A stretch of 25,995 bases of DNA from CAYMYN01 sp964394665 (lineage in GTDB: Bacteria > Planctomycetota > UBA1135 > GCA-002686595): NCBI GenBank assembly GCA_964394665.1, contig CAYMYN010000047.1, positions 1 through 25,995 on the forward strand, written 5' to 3'. Each line of letters begins with the position of its first letter. Position 1 is the first letter of the stretch. A program made the translations under genes and the position numbers. Positions 15,990 to 23,766 of the stretch are shown piece after piece. The notes beneath the pieces are model-generated. The model saw only the letters and a program-made list of their open reading frames with translations, searched no databases and was not told the DNA's origin.

Positions 15990-15995
15990 TATGCT
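15990..15995 (+). promoter_or_regulatory. Putative -10 hexamer TATGCT
   Basis: CCCTATGCTCG lies 45 nt before ATG 16041, matching four of six bases of TATAAT. A TGGATC at about 17 nt upstream is a poor -35 match. Confidence 0.4.
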
Positions 15996-16040
15996 CGCCC
16001 GCCCGACGCGCGCCGGGGACGATCCCGCGCCGCCCCCGCG

Positions 16041-17012
16041 ATGAGCACCGACCCCCCGCCCCAGGACGACCCCGACGCGCTGCGTGAACCCGCGCAGGCC
16101 GGCGTCGACGGCGCCGGCGAGGGCGCTGGGGGGGCCTCGCCCTACGGCAATCTGTTCGTGCCGCTGGTGGTGGTCCCCGCGGCCATCGTGGTCGTGTTGG
16201 TGCTCGTGTTCGTGCTCTTCGGCGCGATCGGCGGCGGCGAGTCGAGCCTGCGCCAGGATCTCGACCGCATGCTGCGCGGCGGCTCGAAGGAACAGCAACA
16301 CGCGGCCTACGCCCTGGTCCAGAAGCTCTCGGCCAACGCCCAGGCCGAGGAGGCCGGGCGTTCCGCGCCCTACCCCCTGGACCCCCAGTTCCGACCCGAA
16401 CTCCTGGCGGCCTGGAACGCCGGGGGGCAGCCGCCCTGGCAGCGCTACGTGCTGGCCTCGCTCCTGGCGCGCATCGACCCGCCGGCGGGCGTCCCGCTGC
16501 TCGTCACCCTGCTCGACCTGGGGGACGCGGAGGACGAGGGGGCGCGCATCCGTTTCGACACCCTGCTGAGCCTGGCGGCGCTCGGCGATCCGCGGGCCCT
16601 CGAGCCCATCGCCCGTTTCCTCGAGCACCCCGATCCCGGCCTGCGACTGGTCGCCACGGTCGGCATGCAGCGCATGCCGCGCGAGGAGGCGCTGCCCCGC
16701 GTCCGGCGCGCCCTGGGCGACCCCGCGCTCGACGTGCGCATCACGGCGGCGGTCACCCTGGCCAAGCTCGGGGACGCGGAGGGCGCGGAGCTGCTGCGCG
16801 ACGCGACCGGGTCGGAGCTCTACGCCGCCGAGGCCCAGGGCGGCGGCCGCGCCTGGAACCTGGAACGGATCCAGCACAGCCGGCGCACGGCCCTCGGAGC
16901 GCTGGGCGAGTTGCGGCGCCCCGCCGACCGCGAGCTGGTGGCCGAACTGGCGCGCGCGGCGGACGATCTGCTGCTGCGCGACGCGGCGAAGCGCATCCTG
17001 GAGGCCTGGTGA
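16041..17012 (+). CDS. HEAT-repeat membrane-anchored protein
   Basis: 323 aa from ATG 16041. An acidic, Pro/Gly/Ala-rich N-terminal tail (about 1-35) precedes one very hydrophobic helix (about 39-62, NLFVPLVVVPAAIVVVLVLV). The rest (about 68-323) is alpha-helical, with HEAT/PBS-lyase-type repeats: FDTLLSLAALGDPRALEPIA, LRLVATVGMQRMPREEALPR, ITAAVTLAKLGDAEGAELLR. Such repeats usually act as protein-binding scaffolds. The topology suggests a cytoplasmic tail and a periplasmic HEAT domain, or the reverse; sequence does not settle this. It lies 255 bp upstream of the Rieske gene on the same strand, so it could assist that complex, but separate promoter-like elements make this uncertain. Confidence 0.8.
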   Translation: MSTDPPPQDDPDALREPAQAGVDGAGEGAGGASPYGNLFVPLVVVPAAIVVVLVLVFVLFGAIGGGESSLRQDLDRMLRGGSKEQQHAAYALVQKLSANAQAEEAGRSAPYPLDPQFRPELLAAWNAGGQPPWQRYVLASLLARIDPPAGVPLLVTLLDLGDAEDEGARIRFDTLLSLAALGDPRALEPIARFLEHPDPGLRLVATVGMQRMPREEALPRVRRALGDPALDVRITAAVTLAKLGDAEGAELLRDATGSELYAAEAQGGGRAWNLERIQHSRRTALGALGELRRPADRELVAELARAADDLLLRDAAKRILEAW

Positions 17013-17048
17013 TGCGGCGCCCGCTCCGAGGAATCACCCCCCGAGCCC

Positions 17049-17077
17049 TTGTCAAGGTCGCCTCGCTCGGACACCAT
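17049..17077 (+). promoter_or_regulatory. Possible promoter of the Rieske/cytochrome operon and its leader
   Basis: TTGTCA (17049-17054), a 17-bp spacer and CACCAT (17072-17077) form the best -35/-10 pair in the 255-bp gap, though the -10 is weak. It would leave a leader of about 185 nt that contains GC-rich inverted repeats (CCGCCG/CGGCGG near 17083) and an alternating GC tract near 17140. No other gene is seen between 17013 and 17267. Confidence 0.3.
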
Positions 17078-17267
17078 TCCCGCCGCCCGAACCGGCGGCG
17101 GCGCGCCGGCGGGAGCCTCTCCGGGACCCCTGGCGCCCGCGCGCGCGCGCTCGAAGGGGTCGCCGGCGTCCCGCAGGCCCTGAGCGTTCCCTGCCCGCAC
17201 CACGCCGGATCGCGCAGCGGATCGCCCCCCCGGAAGGGCCCTCGGACGTGCCCCAGGACGTGATGGC

Positions 17268-17834
17268 ATGGATGTGAAGGATCGAGACCAGCAGTCCCCC
17301 GAGGTCAAGCCCGCGGAGCTCGTGCGCGCCCCCCTGCGCGGCGAGCTCACGCGGCGCGGCTTCCTCTCGACCCTGGGGATGGCCTGGGGCCTGTTCACCG
17401 CGGCCGGCCTGGCGGGCCTGGGCGCGATGACCCGCTTCCTGTTCCCGAACGTGCTCTACGAGCCGCCCCAGGAGTTCAAGGCCGGCTACCCGAGCGAGTT
17501 CGCCGTCGATCAGGTCGACGAGCGCTACACCGCTGCTTACGGGGTCTGGATCGTGCGCGAGCGCACCGGCTTCTACGTGCTCTCGACCGTCTGCACGCAC
17601 CTGGGCTGCACGCCGGCCTGGTTGCCGAGCGCCGAGACCTTCAAGTGCCCCTGCCACGGCAGCGGCTTCATCAAGTCGGGCATCAACATCGAGGGCCCCG
17701 CGCCGCGACCCCTCGAGCGCTACAAGATCACGCTGGCCGAGGACGGTCAGATCCTGATCGACAAGAACACCAAGTACCAGGAAGAGAAGGGCCAGTGGAG
17801 CCTGGACGGCGCCTACCTCTTCTACGTGGCTTGA
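17268..17834 (+). CDS. Rieske [2Fe-2S] protein of a cytochrome b6-type complex
   Basis: 188 aa from ATG 17268, with an AGGA at 17255-17258 as ribosome site. It carries electrons from quinol at the Qo site of the cytochrome b complex to a c-type cytochrome. The N-terminus has a twin-arginine Tat motif (LTRRGFLSTLG, Arg29-Arg30) followed by one hydrophobic helix (about 36-58) that serves as membrane anchor. The cluster ligands are complete: CTHLGC (Cys109, His111, Cys114) and CPCHGSGF (Cys127, Cys129, His130). Cys114 and Cys129 should form the stabilising disulphide, and Ser132 of HGS matches high-potential Rieske proteins. First gene of the operon continuing with both cytochrome b halves, the octaheme cytochrome and the cupredoxin. 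Confidence 0.95.
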   Translation: MDVKDRDQQSPEVKPAELVRAPLRGELTRRGFLSTLGMAWGLFTAAGLAGLGAMTRFLFPNVLYEPPQEFKAGYPSEFAVDQVDERYTAAYGVWIVRERTGFYVLSTVCTHLGCTPAWLPSAETFKCPCHGSGFIKSGINIEGPAPRPLERYKITLAEDGQILIDKNTKYQEEKGQWSLDGAYLFYVA

Positions 17835-17910
17835 CCTTCCCTCCGCCTTTCCCCGCGAGCCGAACCACGATCCCGCGCCACGCCGGCCGAGGTCCCCTCC
17901 GCAGCGCTCG

Positions 17911-18687
17911 ATGAGCAAGCTCCTCGATCCGATCCGGAAGAGTCAGGTCTGGAAGTCCATCTTCCGGCACGGCTACCCGGACACCCCCCGCAACCGCACC
18001 CTCGCGGTCCTCTCGAACGTCTTCCTGCACCTGCACCCGGTCAAGGTGCGGCGCAGCGGGATCCGGCTCTCCTACACCTGGTGCATGGGAGGGCTGACGT
18101 TCTTCCTGTTCCTCGTGGAGACGGTCACCGGGCTCCTGTTGATGTTCTACTACCGGCCGACCGCGGAGCTGGCCTACCAGGACATCATGGGCCTGCGGGA
18201 GCACGTGCCCATCGGCTTGATGCGCGAGCTGCACCGCTGGGCCGCGCACATGATGGTGATCACGGTCTGGCTGCACATGTACCGGGTGTTCCTGACCGGT
18301 TCGTACAAGCCGCCGCGGGAGTTCAACTGGAACATCGGCGTGATCCTGCTGGTGATCACCCTGCTCCTGTCCTTCACGGGCTACCTCCTGCCCTGGGACC
18401 AGCTCGCGGTCTGGGCCATCACGGTCGGCACGAACATGGCCCGCGCGACGCCCTTCCTCGGCCACGAGGGACCCGGCGCGGCCCTACTCTCGATCGGCGG
18501 GCTCGAGCTCGTGCACGCGGGCAACGACGTGCGCTTCGGCTTGCTCGCCGGCCGCTTCGTGGGCGAGGGGGCGCTGCTGCGCTTCTACGTGTTGCACTGC
18601 GTCGGGTTCCCCCTGATCGCGGCCACGTTGATGGCGATCCACTTCTGGCGCGTCCGCAAGGACGGCGGCATCTCCGGGCCCCTGTAG
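17911..18687 (+). CDS. Cytochrome b N-terminal half (b6-like)
   Basis: 258 aa. This is the quinol-oxidising membrane subunit that binds hemes bL and bH. Four helices are evident. Heme ligands are His108 and His122 (LHRWAAHMMVITVWLH, 14 apart) and His229 and His244 (LHCVGFPLIAATLMAIH, 15 apart); the 15-residue spacing is the b6 type, not the mitochondrial b type. LLPWDQLAVWA (159-169) is the conserved Qo-side motif. Cys58 in SYTWCMGG aligns with the b6 cysteine (Cys35 in chloroplast) that covalently holds heme c_i. The C-terminus, RKDGGISGP, resembles b6 (RKQGISGP). ATG 17911 gives the standard short amphipathic N-terminus. It is 76 bp after the Rieske gene and 57 bp before the C-terminal half. 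Confidence 0.95.
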   Translation: MSKLLDPIRKSQVWKSIFRHGYPDTPRNRTLAVLSNVFLHLHPVKVRRSGIRLSYTWCMGGLTFFLFLVETVTGLLLMFYYRPTAELAYQDIMGLREHVPIGLMRELHRWAAHMMVITVWLHMYRVFLTGSYKPPREFNWNIGVILLVITLLLSFTGYLLPWDQLAVWAITVGTNMARATPFLGHEGPGAALLSIGGLELVHAGNDVRFGLLAGRFVGEGALLRFYVLHCVGFPLIAATLMAIHFWRVRKDGGISGPL

Positions 18688-18744
18688 TCCCGGCCCGAGG
18701 AACTCCCCGCTCCAGCGACCCCCGCGACGCACGCACCCCAGCCC

Positions 18745-19833
18745 ATGGGCCAGTTCATCAAGGACGCCACCAACTTCCTCACCGAGCCGAAGATGTACTT
18801 CTCGCTCTCGGTGGTGGTCGTGTTCCTGTTTCTGCGCTTCCGGAAGTTCTCGACCCGCAAGGTGGTCATCAACGCCTTCGCGGTCCTGGGCACCCTGTTC
18901 CTGGCCTTCGCCTGGCAGGACCCGAGCTTCAAGGCGATCATCACGAAGCCGGACAACGTCCCGATCGTGATCCTCCTGGGCTCGGTCGTGTACTTCTCCT
19001 GGCTCTCGCTCCGGCGCGCCTACATCAACGACGAGCGCACGCGCAAGGGGTTGCCCACGCTGGAGGGTGAACTCGGCAAGCAGAAGGTCTTCACCTGGCC
19101 GGACCTCGTCTACACCGAGCTGATCTGCTTGGTGCTCTTCACCGGCCTCCTGATCCTATGGAGCATCGGGGTCGAGGCCCCGATCGAGGAGCCGGCCGCC
19201 TCCGCGCGCACGCCCAACCCCTCCAAGGCTCCCTGGTACTTCCTCGGGCTGCAGGAGCTGCTGGTCTACTTCGACCCCTGGATCGCGGGCGTGCTCCTGC
19301 CGAGCTTCATCGTCGTCGGGCTGTGCGCCATCCCGTACCTCGACGTGAACCCCAAGGGCAACGGCTACTACACCTTCGACGAGCGCCCCTTCGCGGTCAG
19401 CTTCTTCTGGGTCGGCTTCCTGCTCTTCTGGGTGTCCTTCGTGATCCTGGGCACCTTCCTGCGCGGGCCCAACTGGTCCTTCTTCGGGCCCTTCGAGTAC
19501 TGGGACCTGCACAAGCTCGAGCCGATGGTCAACGTGGACCTCTCGACCTACTTCTGGGTCCACCTGCTCGACCGTCCACGACCGCTCAGCCCCCTGGTGC
19601 GCGAGCTGCCCGGCATCCTGCTGATGCTCGGCTATTTCCTGGTGCTGCCCAAGCTGCTCGAGAAGCCGCTCCTCGCCCGCCTGTACGAAGGCAAGCGCGA
19701 GCACCTCGTGCGCTATCACGTATTCATGCACCTGATGCTCTGGTTCGGCCTGATCCCAGCCAAGATGCTCCTGCGTTGGACCGTGGACCTGAAGTACTTC
19801 ATCGGGATGCCCGAGTTCTTCTTCAACGTCTGA
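18745..19833 (+). CDS. Cytochrome b C-terminal half (subunit IV-like), enlarged
   Basis: 362 aa, about twice the size of subunit IV of b6f. Roughly eight hydrophobic helices are visible. Three precede the homologous region (about 17-32, 41-57, 72-90), the core follows (about 120-141, 178-200, 217-238), and two more come at the end (about 288-306, 326-345). The Qo loop motif that is normally PEWY reads APWY (Ala162-Tyr165, within NPSKAPWYFLGLQE), so the proton-accepting Glu is replaced by Pro. The nearby FLGLQELLVYFDPW and LPSFIVVGLCAIPYLD fit the cytochrome b C-terminal domain. With the b6-like half it should complete the quinol site. Middle gene of the operon. Family membership is firm; the function of the extra helices is unknown. 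Confidence 0.9.
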   Translation: MGQFIKDATNFLTEPKMYFSLSVVVVFLFLRFRKFSTRKVVINAFAVLGTLFLAFAWQDPSFKAIITKPDNVPIVILLGSVVYFSWLSLRRAYINDERTRKGLPTLEGELGKQKVFTWPDLVYTELICLVLFTGLLILWSIGVEAPIEEPAASARTPNPSKAPWYFLGLQELLVYFDPWIAGVLLPSFIVVGLCAIPYLDVNPKGNGYYTFDERPFAVSFFWVGFLLFWVSFVILGTFLRGPNWSFFGPFEYWDLHKLEPMVNVDLSTYFWVHLLDRPRPLSPLVRELPGILLMLGYFLVLPKLLEKPLLARLYEGKREHLVRYHVFMHLMLWFGLIPAKMLLRWTVDLKYFIGMPEFFFNV

Positions 19834-19900
19834 CGGACGCCTTTCGCCCCTCTCCGCCCCCCCGACCCCCGGACGCCGATCCCCTCCCGAGCAGAGCCCC

Positions 19901-22900
19901 ATGGCTGATCGCGGCGATACCCACTACCACGTCTTAGGGCTGAACCGCTGGTTCCTCGGATCCAGCGCGCTCCTCCTCGTGGCGATCGTCTGGATGATGT
20001 GGGACGACTACAACGCGCCCTGGAAGAAGTACCAGCGCGAGTTCCGCGAGGTCGAGATCGCGCGCGCCAAGGCGGCCCTCGAATCCCCCGCGGCCCAGGC
20101 GGCCATGGAGGAGGAATCCCGCCTGGCGTCCGAGCTCGAGCGCGCCCAGGCGGACCTCGCCGCGCGCGCCGAGACGATCCGGAACCTGGAGCGCGAGTTG
20201 ATCGCGGCCAATGGCGAGCAGTTCGTCGTCTCCGAGGCGGCCAAGAAGCTCAAGCAGGAGTACAACTGGGATCGCTACATGGCCGAGGAGAACCGCATCC
20301 ACGCGGCGGAGCTCGGCCGGACGGCGAACCAACGCGAGATCCAGAGCCTGCTGGTGATGGAGGCCCGCCTGGCGCAGGCCGAGGGCCGCACGGAGGAGGC
20401 CAACCTACGCGTGGCGGACATCGAGTCCCGCCTGGCGAGCGCGCGCGAGGCCGTCACCGACCTCGAGATCCAGGCCAAGGCCGCGACCAAGGACATTGCC
20501 CTCGTCCGCACGCGCCTCGAGGCCCTGCGCCCGACCACGCTGGGGGGCAAGATCGCGGCCAAGATCCGCGACGACATCCCGGGCCTCGACTTCATCGGGC
20601 CGACCCTCAAGGTGAACAAGGTCGTGCTCGACGACCTGACCTTCGAGCTCAACTTCACCAAGAAGAAGCGCATCGACATGTGCACCACGTGCCATGTCGC
20701 CAGCGACCGGGAGGGCTTCACCGAAGAGGGCCTCGAGCATCCCTACCGCTCGCACCCGCGCCTGGACCTGTACCTGAGCGCCAAGTCGCCGCACCCGCTG
20801 AACGAGGTCGGCTGCACCATCTGCCACCGCGGCGGGGGTGAGGCGCTCGACTTCATCCGCGTCGACCACCGTCCGCCGGACTTCAACACGGGCCTGGCCT
20901 ACGCCGATCAGCCCGTCACCGAGCGTTGGGTGGAGGAGTACCACTGGCACAAGCAGCACCACTGGGACTACCCGATGCTCTCGTCGAAGTACGTCGAGGC
21001 ATCCTGCGTGCAGTGCCACAAGACCTCGATGGAGCTGATCGCCGAGGACGCTCCCAAGGTCACGGCGGGCTACCAGAAGTTCGAGCGCTACGGCTGCTAT
21101 TCCTGCCACAAGGTCGACTGGTTCCCGACCACGCGTAAGCCGGGCCCGAGCCTGAAGAACGTCGCCCAGAAGCTCACTCCGGAGTTCATGGCCGCCTGGA
21201 TCGCCGACCCCAAGGCGTTCCGGCCCACGACCTGGATGCCGCAGATCTTCTACCTGTCGAACTTCCCCGACGACGAGCCCGTGGTGGCCCAGTCGCAGTT
21301 CGGCCAGGGCCCGCCGGTGATGGGCAAGCAGTGGAACGACACGGCGGTGGCGGCGGTCACGGCCTACATCGCAGCCCAGTCGGGCCGTAGCCCGCTGCCG
21401 GGGATCCCGGTCGAGGGCGACTCCGAGCGCGGCCGCGAGGTCTTCCGCGTGGTCGGCTGCGGCGCGTGCCACAACCTCGAGCCGTACGCGGGGGAACAGG
21501 GCGCCACGGCCGACCCCATGCTGGTCGCCAGCGGCGCGAACGAACACGGCCCCAACCTGCGCGGGCTCGCCACCAAGGTCACGCCCGAGTGGCTCTTCGC
21601 CTGGCTGAAGGACCCGCACGCCTACTGGTCGGAGACGCGCATGCCCGACCTGCGCCTCTCGGACCAGGACGCCGCCGACATCGTCGCCTACATGACCCAG
21701 GACCCCGACGGCCACTTCCGGGACGTGCCCGAGGGCTGGAACGAGGGCGTGCCCCCGGTCGACCCTGCGGCCCTGGCGGAGCAGGCGCGTTGGTTCTTCG
21801 CGCGCGACGGCCGTGGCGTGATCGAGCGGCGCCTACGCGGCGAGGACGCCGGCCGCCGCTGGGACGACCCGCTCACCCTGATGGTCGAGGTCGGCGAGCG
21901 CTTCGTGCGCCACCAGGGCTGCTTCTCGTGCCACGAGATCAGCGGCATGGAGCACGACATGCCGATCGGCACCGAGCTCACCAACTGGGGCTCGAAGACC
22001 GTCGACAAGCTCGACTGGGGCTTCCGCGCCAACCTGATCGCCGCGCAACACGGCTGGGGCCAGGTCCAGCGCGAGGAGCTCAAGAAGTACCGCGAGCCGT
22101 GGCTCGAGGAGAAGCTCAACCAGCCGCGGGTGTTCGACGAGATGAAGGTCAAGAACCCGCTCGAGCGCCTGCGCATGCCCTGGTTCGACTTCGACGTCGC
22201 CACGGCGCAGGAGATCGCGACCTTCGTGGTCGGGCTCGTCGACGACGAGGTGCAGCGCGCCAAGATGGTCCCCACGCCGGCCCAGGACTCGATGAACCGG
22301 GGCTTGATGGCCATCCGCCAGAACAACTGCGCGGCCTGCCACGTGCTCGATCACGGCACGGTGACCTTCCGCGACGCCGCGGGCGAGGTACACACCGTCG
22401 AGGCGGAGCTCCTGCCCTTCGCGCCGACCGAGATGCCGCCTCCGCAGACGGACCTTGCGGCGTTCCTGGCCGAGCTCGAGAGCTACGAGGAGGAGGTCGA
22501 GGAGCTCGACGACGTCGGTTTCCGCCTGCTCGGCCCCGCGCCCGGCGTGGGCATGTCCTCGGAGACCCTGTTCGTCCGCAAGGAGAATCTGCTGGCCGTG
22601 GCACCCCCGCGGGGCGGGGACTTCGTGCGCGTCGTGACCGACTACTACCTGCGCGGGATCGAGCTCCACGACGCCGAGGAGGACGAGTTCTACGGCTGGT
22701 GGCTCGACGAGGAGAACGCGGCCGTCGAGGACGTCGACGGCGAGCTGCGCTCCTACGCCGATGAGCCCTACCTGAAGGTGCGTTGGACCTTCGCGCCGCC
22801 GCTGCTGGTCGACGAGGGCCACAAGGTGCAGCGCAACTGGTTCTTCGCCTTCCTCAAGGATCCGCACCCGATCCGCCAACAGATGCGGGTCAAGATGCCC

Positions 22901-23644
22901 ACCTTCCACTACGGACCGGGGGAGGCCGAGTCGATCGCCGACTACTTCGCGCACCACTCGGGCGAGCGTTGGAAGGCGGTCTACGCCCGCACCCTGCGCC
23001 TGGCCCTTGGGACCGAGGCCAAAGAGGGCTTCGAGGCCAGCCCGGGTCAGCCCGAGCGCGCCTGGCCCGAGCTGGCGGTGCGCAAGGGCCGCGGGGTCGG
23101 GATCTCCCTCGAGGAGCTCTCCGAACGCACCCAGCTCAGCGTGCAGACGCTGCGCGAGCTCGAGGCCGGCTACAAGCCGACCGTCGCGGCCAACTTCGGG
23201 ACCCTCAAAGCCTACGGCGACTCGGTCGGGTTCCAGGTCCACGGGCCCATCGATCCGGGCTCCGAGCGGCTCCTGCGTCGCTCGCCGAGCCACCTGGCCG
23301 CCCGCGGGGAGCACATCGCCGTCGGCGAGCGCCTGGCGGTGAAGGACGTCAACTGCTTCCAGTGCCACTTCAACGACGGCGCCGTGCCGGAGCAGGCGGG
23401 GACCCCGGTCGCCTGGGCCCCCGACCTCTCCCTCACGCGGGAACGCCTGCGGGAGGACTGGGTCGAGCGTTGGTTGTGGATGCCGGCCCTCGAGTACCCG
23501 GGAACCGCGATGCCGACCAACTTCGGCGCCGACAAGCCCCAGTACCAGGAGACCTTCCCGGACTCCTCCAACCACGACCAGATCCAGGCGGTCCTGGACT
23601 GGCTGTACAATTTTGAACGCGCCGCGGCCGCGAGCCGGAATTGA
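19901..23644 (+). CDS. Membrane-anchored octaheme c-type cytochrome with coiled coil
   Basis: 1247 aa. An uncleaved signal anchor (about 17-34) is followed by a long charged coiled coil (about 45-215). Eight CxxCH heme sites begin at Cys261 (CTTCH), 305 (CTICH), 369 (CVQCH), 399 (CYSCH), 520 (CGACH), 674 (CFSCH), 810 (CAACH) and 1152 (CFQCH). The first three form a His-rich triheme-like region (SHPRL, HWHKQHHWDYP). Hemes 4-8 each look like class I cytochrome c domains with candidate Met ligands at 446, 581, 759, 999 and 1204. The heme 7 domain is split by an acidic insertion, and residues about 1062-1113 resemble an XRE helix-turn-helix. By its place in the operon it should replace cytochrome c1/f as electron acceptor of the Rieske protein and may conduct electrons across the periplasm. 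The gene is uninterrupted. Confidence 0.92.
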   Translation: MADRGDTHYHVLGLNRWFLGSSALLLVAIVWMMWDDYNAPWKKYQREFREVEIARAKAALESPAAQAAMEEESRLASELERAQADLAARAETIRNLERELIAANGEQFVVSEAAKKLKQEYNWDRYMAEENRIHAAELGRTANQREIQSLLVMEARLAQAEGRTEEANLRVADIESRLASAREAVTDLEIQAKAATKDIALVRTRLEALRPTTLGGKIAAKIRDDIPGLDFIGPTLKVNKVVLDDLTFELNFTKKKRIDMCTTCHVASDREGFTEEGLEHPYRSHPRLDLYLSAKSPHPLNEVGCTICHRGGGEALDFIRVDHRPPDFNTGLAYADQPVTERWVEEYHWHKQHHWDYPMLSSKYVEASCVQCHKTSMELIAEDAPKVTAGYQKFERYGCYSCHKVDWFPTTRKPGPSLKNVAQKLTPEFMAAWIADPKAFRPTTWMPQIFYLSNFPDDEPVVAQSQFGQGPPVMGKQWNDTAVAAVTAYIAAQSGRSPLPGIPVEGDSERGREVFRVVGCGACHNLEPYAGEQGATADPMLVASGANEHGPNLRGLATKVTPEWLFAWLKDPHAYWSETRMPDLRLSDQDAADIVAYMTQDPDGHFRDVPEGWNEGVPPVDPAALAEQARWFFARDGRGVIERRLRGEDAGRRWDDPLTLMVEVGERFVRHQGCFSCHEISGMEHDMPIGTELTNWGSKTVDKLDWGFRANLIAAQHGWGQVQREELKKYREPWLEEKLNQPRVFDEMKVKNPLERLRMPWFDFDVATAQEIATFVVGLVDDEVQRAKMVPTPAQDSMNRGLMAIRQNNCAACHVLDHGTVTFRDAAGEVHTVEAELLPFAPTEMPPPQTDLAAFLAELESYEEEVEELDDVGFRLLGPAPGVGMSSETLFVRKENLLAVAPPRGGDFVRVVTDYYLRGIELHDAEEDEFYGWWLDEENAAVEDVDGELRSYADEPYLKVRWTFAPPLLVDEGHKVQRNWFFAFLKDPHPIRQQMRVKMPTFHYGPGEAESIADYFAHHSGERWKAVYARTLRLALGTEAKEGFEASPGQPERAWPELAVRKGRGVGISLEELSERTQLSVQTLRELEAGYKPTVAANFGTLKAYGDSVGFQVHGPIDPGSERLLRRSPSHLAARGEHIAVGERLAVKDVNCFQCHFNDGAVPEQAGTPVAWAPDLSLTRERLREDWVERWLWMPALEYPGTAMPTNFGADKPQYQETFPDSSNHDQIQAVLDWLYNFERAAAASRN

Positions 23645-23766
23645 CCTCCCCCCGGCAACTCCGTTCGTTCGAGCCCGTACCGCCTCCTTCAGCCGGGTGG
23701 CCCCCCGTGGCCCCCGCGCTCCCTTCCCGCACCCGCAGCGTCCCGCGCTCCTGACGGACAGATCCC

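Noticed and set aside
10656..16877. A minus-strand open frame of more than 2000 codons running across several genes
   Set aside because: It lies antisense to the unknown-function gene, phosphofructokinase and HEAT genes and runs through the tRNA. Long stop-free frames are expected by chance at this GC content, and it shows no domain across its length.
17009..17263. Possible 84-aa gene between the HEAT and Rieske genes
   Set aside because: It is Arg/Pro-rich, has no ribosome site or recognisable motif, and ends next to the Rieske start. It is better explained as operon leader.
23086..23239. A separate regulator gene encoding the XRE-like segment
   Set aside because: It is in frame with the cytochrome, with heme sites on both sides and no internal start signal or stop. 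It is part of the cytochrome.
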